A stretch of DNA of 10,951 nt. It comes from Scedosporium boydii. Taxonomy: Eukaryota; Ascomycota; Sordariomycetes; Microascales; Microascaceae. The position numbers and the translations under genes are program-made. The stretch is from contig NJFT01000434.1 of NCBI GenBank assembly GCA_002221725.1, forward strand, positions 1 to 10,951, in the 5' to 3' direction. Within the stretch, counting starts at the first letter, position 1, and each line of letters opens with the position of its first letter. The notes beneath the pieces are model-generated. The model ran no database searches and was not told the origin of the DNA. It saw only the letters and a program-made list of their open reading frames with translations. Shown piece after piece: positions 7,182 to 10,951 of this stretch.

Positions 7182-8130
7182 TTACCAAGCGGCGTAATCG
7201 GCTGGCGGAGCGGGCATAGGAATCAAGGCTCCACGCTCGCCGAGGTCAGCATGTCTAGGACGTTTCAACGAGAGAGAAGACTGCCCGCGACGATTAGCCG
7301 CCCGGATCTGATCCTTCTTGTTCCCCTTCTCCGCCTCGTCGAAGAACTCGATGCCCATACCCGACTCATCCGAATCCACTGCGTTAGAAGACTCCCCTGC
7401 CTTCGATAGAATGTGGTAACTGCATTGTGGCGCGCACATGAGAAACATGCAGTTCGAGCAAGCCCCAAACCAGTGGCCAGGCAAGGAAACGCATTCGTCG
7501 AAAGGATAAGGTAGTGGCTCATAAGAACCAAGGGGGGCCCGCTGAAAACCGATACTGCTGTACCTACGTACGCAGCACTCGCAAGCAATTGGATTGCGCC
7601 GGCCATAGAAGGCGATCAGCAGGGCCTTGGTCCTTTGTGGCCTCTTGGTCAACCATAAGTCCATGCAATGACTCCAAGGAAGCCCCACGTTGCGCGGCAG
7701 GAAGACTCTATTCCGAGGTTTGAAAATTGCATTGCCAACGAGCCCACGATCTACGGCCATCCTCCTCAGCTGGCTCGTCGCAGTAGCAATGGTGCCATCA
7801 TGATTGCCGAGGGATTGGAAGAAGTAATGAGGAGTTCGATTCCCGCTGAACGCTGTTGGCTCCAACACCCATTCGACGAATCGAGAATCTTGGCACTCAT
7901 AGACACGGAGAACCTTCAGGATCTGATAAGATGTTAATAGTTGGACGCTTGTGAAGTCTCAAGGAACTTACTGTCCGGCAAGCCTCAGCATTGGCTTTGA
8001 AAATCTCTTCCTTCTCAGGGAACTCTTCTAGAGGCTCGACACAAATATAATGACTTTTCGGCTTGAAGTCAACAGGGAAATCGGTTTCAGGGGTGATACC
8101 CTTTTCGCTTGGATCTTGATCCCACGACAT
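7182..8130 (-). CDS. Antisense two-exon gene with DUF3716-like cysteine-rich domain
   Basis: Reading: complement(join(7182..7922, 7972..8130)), 299 aa. Exon 1 starts at a true ATG (8130-8128, A at -3) and encodes 53 aa. The intron 7971-7923 begins GTAAGT, has TATTAAC as branch site and ends TTATCAG. Removing it joins exon 1 in phase to a 246-aa exon 2. Residues about 167-220 hold a cysteine array: C-x-C-C, then PFDECVSLPG, GACSNC and a final QCS. This matches the fungal DUF3716 family as I remember it, a probable zinc-binding domain of unknown function. The C-terminal part is acidic, then basic (KK, RR, KRPR), suggesting a nuclear location. The gene lies opposite to the retrotransposon and shares a promoter region with the protease gene. 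Its function is unknown; DNA or RNA binding is a guess. Confidence 0.78.
7923..7971 (-). other. 49-nt spliceosomal intron in the antisense gene
   Basis: On the minus strand the donor is ACA|GTAAGT (from 7971), the branch site TATTAAC (branch A near 7934) differs by one base from TACTAAC, and the acceptor is TTATCAG (ending 7923), 11 nt after the branch A. Length and spacing are typical of fungal introns. Exon 1 is 159 nt, so the intron is in phase 0 and splicing restores one long frame. Read unspliced, the frame ends after 77 codons. Confidence 0.8.
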
Positions 8131-8689
8131 CGTGCTGATATTGGGATGATTGCTGTGGAAAAAGAGAGGGAAGAGTTACGGAAGGGAAACGGCTTTTCTG
8201 AGTCCCTTTATGTTTGCTGGAATGGTCAAGTTCAATGATTTAGAGGGAAGGAAGAGAAGTTGGAGTGGAATGGGTTGCAAACAAAGTGACTGCCTGAAAC
8301 CAGTAGTCACAGCCGCTGGCATTCCTGATCACAAGGAAATAAGGCCCACAAAGGAAAGCCTGAAGATGGCGATGATTCCCCAAACGAAGACAGCGAAATG
8401 AATCATTGAACTCGAACAATCCACCACCATTCCAGACATCTATAAAAACACCCTTCCTCCTCTTCCCGAACAACATTCCCCCCTCTCCTCGCTGCGACCA
8501 GCCATCTTATCAAATTTGACATTCCCTGATCAACCATTTGGATCGCTAGCGAAGAAAGAAAAGCACCTTCCTCGACTAACACCTTACACCCTAATAATCC
8601 TCACCTCAATACGACCCCTTACTCCACGAAACAACCTCGATTCCGCCCGCTAGCGCAGAAACCCACTGATCAATTGGCCCTTGATCACT
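8131..8689. promoter_or_regulatory. Divergent promoter region between the antisense gene and the protease gene
   Basis: No coding sequence is recognised in these 559 nt. Leftward, the minus strand has a TATA-like CATAAAGG (complement of 8205-8212), then a pyrimidine-rich stretch, and no ATG before the gene start at 8130. Rightward there is TATAAAAA at 8441-8448, a CT-rich stretch at about 8451-8490, then a G-poor leader with no ATG and no GT dinucleotide before the ATG at 8690. This is the look of fungal core promoters. Four copies of TGATCA lie here, at 8326, 8527, 8667 and 8682. It implies that both genes can be transcribed independently of the LTR. Confidence 0.6.
8441..8448 (+). promoter_or_regulatory. 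TATA box for the C48-like protease gene
   Basis: TATAAAAA is followed within a few bases by a CT-rich tract and then about 240 nt without any ATG up to the protease start at 8690. It is the best TATA match found in the interior of the element. Confidence 0.55.
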
Positions 8690-10675
8690 ATGCTGCCTCA
8701 GAGGGTGGTCAAGCGGGGGTTGGATGAGTTCCCCAAACAGTCCGTGGCTGTATCCCCTCCGGCGCAAGGCACCGACCGCGACATCCTCGTCTACCCTGTT
8801 CGAATCCCACAAGTTCGAGAGCACATCCGATACCGACCAAGAAAGGGAGAAAGGACTGTTTTGGAGTGGATTGACTTCCCGCACTGGCGAAAGCATCACC
8901 TAGTCGAACGACTAGCTCGGGAAAATGGGAGGCATAAACTCGGCTTCGTCGAGATTGTTGATTACTTATACTCCCTTGACGAGACCCTGGCGCGGAGGGC
9001 CTGGCTGAACCAAGATGAATTGAATGTTGGGTTCATTTTGGCAACCTTGGGGCTATCCAATGTCACCGTAATCCCATTGTACTGCCAGCTCCGTCCAGAC
9101 GACCCTTCCTACACAGCCGGCATCAAGTTCACTGTAAAGGAGGGAAGAAGGGAGAGGCCTTACCGAGCCCTATGGGCGAGTGGCGAAGGGGTATGGCACA
9201 CGCGGTACATGGTGACTTGCCTACACTTTAACGAGCCAGCCCACTGGACGACAATGATCTGGGACGAGGAGGCGGAAGAGTTGTACCTGTATGATGCCCT
9301 TTACGAGAAACGGGACACCAGGATTGCAATCAGTGTTGAAGCGTGGGCTGCGCGGAGGAGAAAGGAGGGAAAGTCGGACAAATTCGTTGCTATCTGTCCT
9401 ACCCAGACAGCACAGGGCGTTTGGGAATGTGGCCTCCTAGCTATCGCCAATGTCTTTAACTTCTTCCGACCCCCGTCGACCGTTTCCCGCGCCCATGATC
9501 CGTCCCACCAATGGCGCTCTGCCCATAGGGTGGGCAACTGGACACTTGACGGGATGGACCATGCGACGAAGAACGAGCAATTGGATAAGTTGGTCAATTT
9601 TTGGAGGGCCACTATCTACAACTTCTTTGGCAACCCGATTAATATCCCCCTTAACCCCTTCCACCCCCTAACTATTGGGCTACCGGACAGTACACTGAAG
9701 GCCGGAGCGAGTGAATGGAAGTTCTTGTGGGAAGAGAACTTCGATGCATCCAAGCCAGTCCTAGAGGAGTTGAGAAAGGACGCCGAGGCAGTCAGGAACC
9801 AAGCAGGACACCTAGAGAGGTTGGGAAGAGTGTCAAAAAGCCGGGATACGCCTCTTCTCACCAAGGAACAAATTAAAGCTTTCCTGCTAGCTCCTAGCTT
9901 CGAGGCTGGGAAGTTAATGTTACCTAACTTAGACAACGCTCAGCGGGCATATAACCCGTATCGAGTTGCCGCGGATGGGGGGGCGGTACAGTGGCCTTTC
10001 CCATTCTTCCTTGGGACGGACCAGTGGGAGTCCCGTTCTTCGGCCCCCCCTCCAAAGCACCCTGTCCCCGCCAAGCCCGCCGAGCTCTTCCCACCAAAGA
10101 CGCCATCGAAAGCAGTAGTTCCTTTCAAGGGATTTAGCACCCCTGCCGACCAACCGCCTCCACCCATTGACACGCCCGAGCCTTTCACGTTCAGCCCGGA
10201 AGCTCGCAAGAAGAGCGAACCCCCGTATTACGACCCTACGCCATCAAAGCCCTCTAAGTTGGCGAAACCTTCTCGATCCCCAACACACGAGCCTCCCTCA
10301 GATCGCCCGGTTCATTCAGCGAGCCACAAGAAGGCGCCATCGACAGTAAAGAAGAGGAGGCGAACTCAGGGAGCCCCACCGAAGTCTCTCAAACCACCCT
10401 CCCGACCTCCGTCTCGCCAGTCACAAAGAACTAAGGAGCGGCCCCCATCCCGTAGATCTCAAAGGATCAGGGGACAGCCCCAATCTCAACCAGCCTCCGA
10501 CCGCCAAAGATTGCCACCATGGATGCCGGATTACGAGCGGCGAGAATTCCGTGACCGGGAGACAGGAGAGGTCTTCACTCCCACCATGACGAACATGTTT
10601 ACAGAGTCAGTATGGGCGGGACTCAAGGGAAGGGCCCGAGAGAGATATGAGCTGCTGGGAAAGCAAGGTAACTGA
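8690..10675 (+). CDS. Ulp1/C48-like cysteine protease with basic disordered tail
   Basis: The product is 661 aa from the first ATG (A at -3); an in-frame stop lies at 8651. The core, residues about 105-256, resembles the Ulp1/SENP (peptidase family C48) fold: W105-L-N-Q-D-E-L-N start motif, catalytic His in A-H185-W, Asp in LYLYD202, a Gln (239 or 242) and Cys in W-E-C247-G. Ulp1 enzymes cut SUMO or similar modifiers; some relatives cut viral polyproteins, so the substrate here is open. The spacing between Gln and Cys differs from canonical Ulp1. Residues about 445-625 are Pro/Ser/Lys/Arg-rich with KKRRR (554-558), a likely nuclear signal, and two 12-residue units starting RPPSR at 572 and 584. 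The conserved-looking end (PPWMPDYERREF onwards) is not recognised. It is sense to the element but probably has its own promoter. Confidence 0.75.
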   Translation: MLPQRVVKRGLDEFPKQSVAVSPPAQGTDRDILVYPVRIPQVREHIRYRPRKGERTVLEWIDFPHWRKHHLVERLARENGRHKLGFVEIVDYLYSLDETLARRAWLNQDELNVGFILATLGLSNVTVIPLYCQLRPDDPSYTAGIKFTVKEGRRERPYRALWASGEGVWHTRYMVTCLHFNEPAHWTTMIWDEEAEELYLYDALYEKRDTRIAISVEAWAARRRKEGKSDKFVAICPTQTAQGVWECGLLAIANVFNFFRPPSTVSRAHDPSHQWRSAHRVGNWTLDGMDHATKNEQLDKLVNFWRATIYNFFGNPINIPLNPFHPLTIGLPDSTLKAGASEWKFLWEENFDASKPVLEELRKDAEAVRNQAGHLERLGRVSKSRDTPLLTKEQIKAFLLAPSFEAGKLMLPNLDNAQRAYNPYRVAADGGAVQWPFPFFLGTDQWESRSSAPPPKHPVPAKPAELFPPKTPSKAVVPFKGFSTPADQPPPPIDTPEPFTFSPEARKKSEPPYYDPTPSKPSKLAKPSRSPTHEPPSDRPVHSASHKKAPSTVKKRRRTQGAPPKSLKPPSRPPSRQSQRTKERPPSRRSQRIRGQPQSQPASDRQRLPPWMPDYERREFRDRETGEVFTPTMTNMFTESVWAGLKGRARERYELLGKQGN

Positions 10676-10814
10676 TTGATCAGTCGTTTTATCATGGTTA
10701 ATTCTTAAGAAAGGCGTTACAGTTTACTATTTTTTCTTCGATGTTCTACTATCATTAAGTTTCCTTTGTTGTTTTCCTTTTCTTTTTGGTGAATTTTGCC
10801 TGAGGCAAAATTCA
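10676..10814 (+). other. T-rich non-coding region before the polypurine tract
   Basis: This spacer contains the second copy (10746-10770) of the block found after pol, followed by pyrimidine runs. It also holds a 10-bp palindrome TTCTTAAGAA at 10702-10711 and ends in the hairpin listed separately. No coding frame is supported. Confidence 0.6.
10790..10814 (+). repeat. Perfect 11-bp hairpin next to the polypurine tract
   Basis: TGAATTTTGCC (10790-10800), loop TGA, and GGCAAAATTCA (10804-10814) form an 11-bp stem with a 3-nt loop and no mismatch. It ends directly before the purine tract that should prime plus-strand synthesis. It may shape the RNA around the primer, act in 3'-end formation, or be a protein site. 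Confidence 0.75.
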
Positions 10815-10824
10815 GAGGGAAGGA
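10815..10824 (+). promoter_or_regulatory. Polypurine tract (plus-strand primer)
   Basis: The ten bases GAGGGAAGGA are all purines and are followed directly by TGTGTTGG, the start of the LTR. Position and composition fit the RNase-H-resistant primer of Ty3/gypsy elements. Confidence 0.75.
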
Positions 10825-10951
10825 TGTGTTGGTGTATAGGGCGACTGGCGGCGGCGCCGCCACATTACTGATCGGTGCCGCCACCGGAAGCCCGATGTGC
10901 CACACATCCGAACCTCACTTATACATAAAAGGATGATGGCCCCCCATTTTT
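10825..10951 (+). repeat. 5' part of the 3' LTR (U3, partial)
   Basis: The LTR starts TGTGTTGG at 10825 or, by the inverted match to the 5' LTR end CCGACA, TGTTGG at 10827. It carries a 12-bp palindrome GGCGGCGCCGCC (10850-10861), a direct repeat of GG(C/T)GCCGCCAC at 10853 and 10874 (21 bp apart), an inverted repeat GATGTG/CACATC (10894-10908), and a TATA-like TATACATAAAA at 10920-10930 that could drive the genomic transcript. The window ends inside it. Confidence 0.75.

Larger units (their letters stand above)
1..10951 (+). mobile_element. Ty3/gypsy-type LTR retrotransposon with extra genes, ends cut by the window
   Basis: The order LTR end, tRNA primer site, gag, aspartic protease, reverse transcriptase, RNase H, integrase, polypurine tract and LTR start is that of the Ty3/gypsy (Metaviridae) class. 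RT and RNase H precede integrase, which excludes the Ty1/copia order. The internal region is about 10.76 kb, much longer than the 5-7 kb usual for fungal elements. The excess comes from two additional genes between pol and the 3' LTR. Neither LTR is complete and the two fragments do not overlap, so insertion age and target-site duplication cannot be read here. The frames are intact, with the UAG and -1 shift between them best explained as programmed recoding. Fungal, probably Pezizomycotina, is an inference from the style of the pol protein and the intron. Confidence 0.96.

Noticed and set aside
7514..7937. Plus-strand frames within the antisense gene
   Set aside because: They are short, lack recognisable motifs and are shadows of the spliced minus-strand gene.
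8050..8401. Small plus-strand frames in the divergent promoter region
   Set aside because: No motif, overlapping each other, partly antisense to exon 1; they look like chance.
10847..10884. CRISPR-like or tandem array in the GC-rich LTR repeats
   Set aside because: Only two short copies; more likely paired promoter elements.
1..10951. Matching 5' and 3' LTR sequence to estimate insertion age
   Set aside because: The window holds the end of one LTR and the beginning of the other, which do not overlap.

Overview
The window is almost the whole internal region of one long Ty3/gypsy-type LTR retrotransposon, read left to right on the + strand. It keeps the last ~62 nt of the 5' LTR and the first ~125 nt of the 3' LTR. 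The lineage looks fungal, most likely a filamentous ascomycete. This rests on the style of the RT/RNase H/integrase, a 49-nt intron with fungal-type signals, TATA plus CT-rich promoters, and a DUF3716-like cysteine domain; the species cannot be named. All large reading frames are open and the catalytic residues are present, so this copy looks young and not heavily mutated.

Layout: 5' LTR end (1-62); primer-binding site (66-86) that resembles the 3' end of tRNA-Gln; short leader with a 7-codon uORF; gag (197-1873), which carries an unusual N-terminal hydrophobic segment and a C-terminal zinc knuckle; an in-frame UAG; a second frame with a retroviral-type aspartic protease (1925-3340); a -1 frameshift site G GGA AAC (3316-3322); pol with RT, RNase H and integrase (to 7026). 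Up to here it is a normal element, but with a three-step gag/pro/pol expression scheme (UAG, then -1 shift).

From 7027 to the polypurine tract the element carries about 3.8 kb that ordinary Ty3/gypsy elements lack. It holds two extra genes pointing away from each other around a shared promoter region (8131-8689). Leftward, on the minus strand, is a two-exon gene (8130-7182, 299 aa) with a DUF3716-like cysteine-rich domain. Its intron lies antisense to the genomic RNA, so retrotransposition would not remove it. Rightward is a 661-aa protein (8690-10675) with a Ulp1/C48-like cysteine protease core and a basic, proline/serine/arginine-rich tail. Each has a TATA-like box, a pyrimidine-rich stretch and an ATG-free leader of its own. 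The T-rich block after pol is partly repeated after the protease gene, as if the two-gene cassette had been placed between pol and the ancestral 3' end.

The 3' end has a perfect 11-bp hairpin, a polypurine tract and the start of the 3' LTR with GC-rich direct repeats and a TATA-like box. A palindromic hexamer, TGATCA, occurs 19 times by eye (about 2.7 expected at even base composition), in several frames and in non-coding parts; this is the least explained signal in the window.
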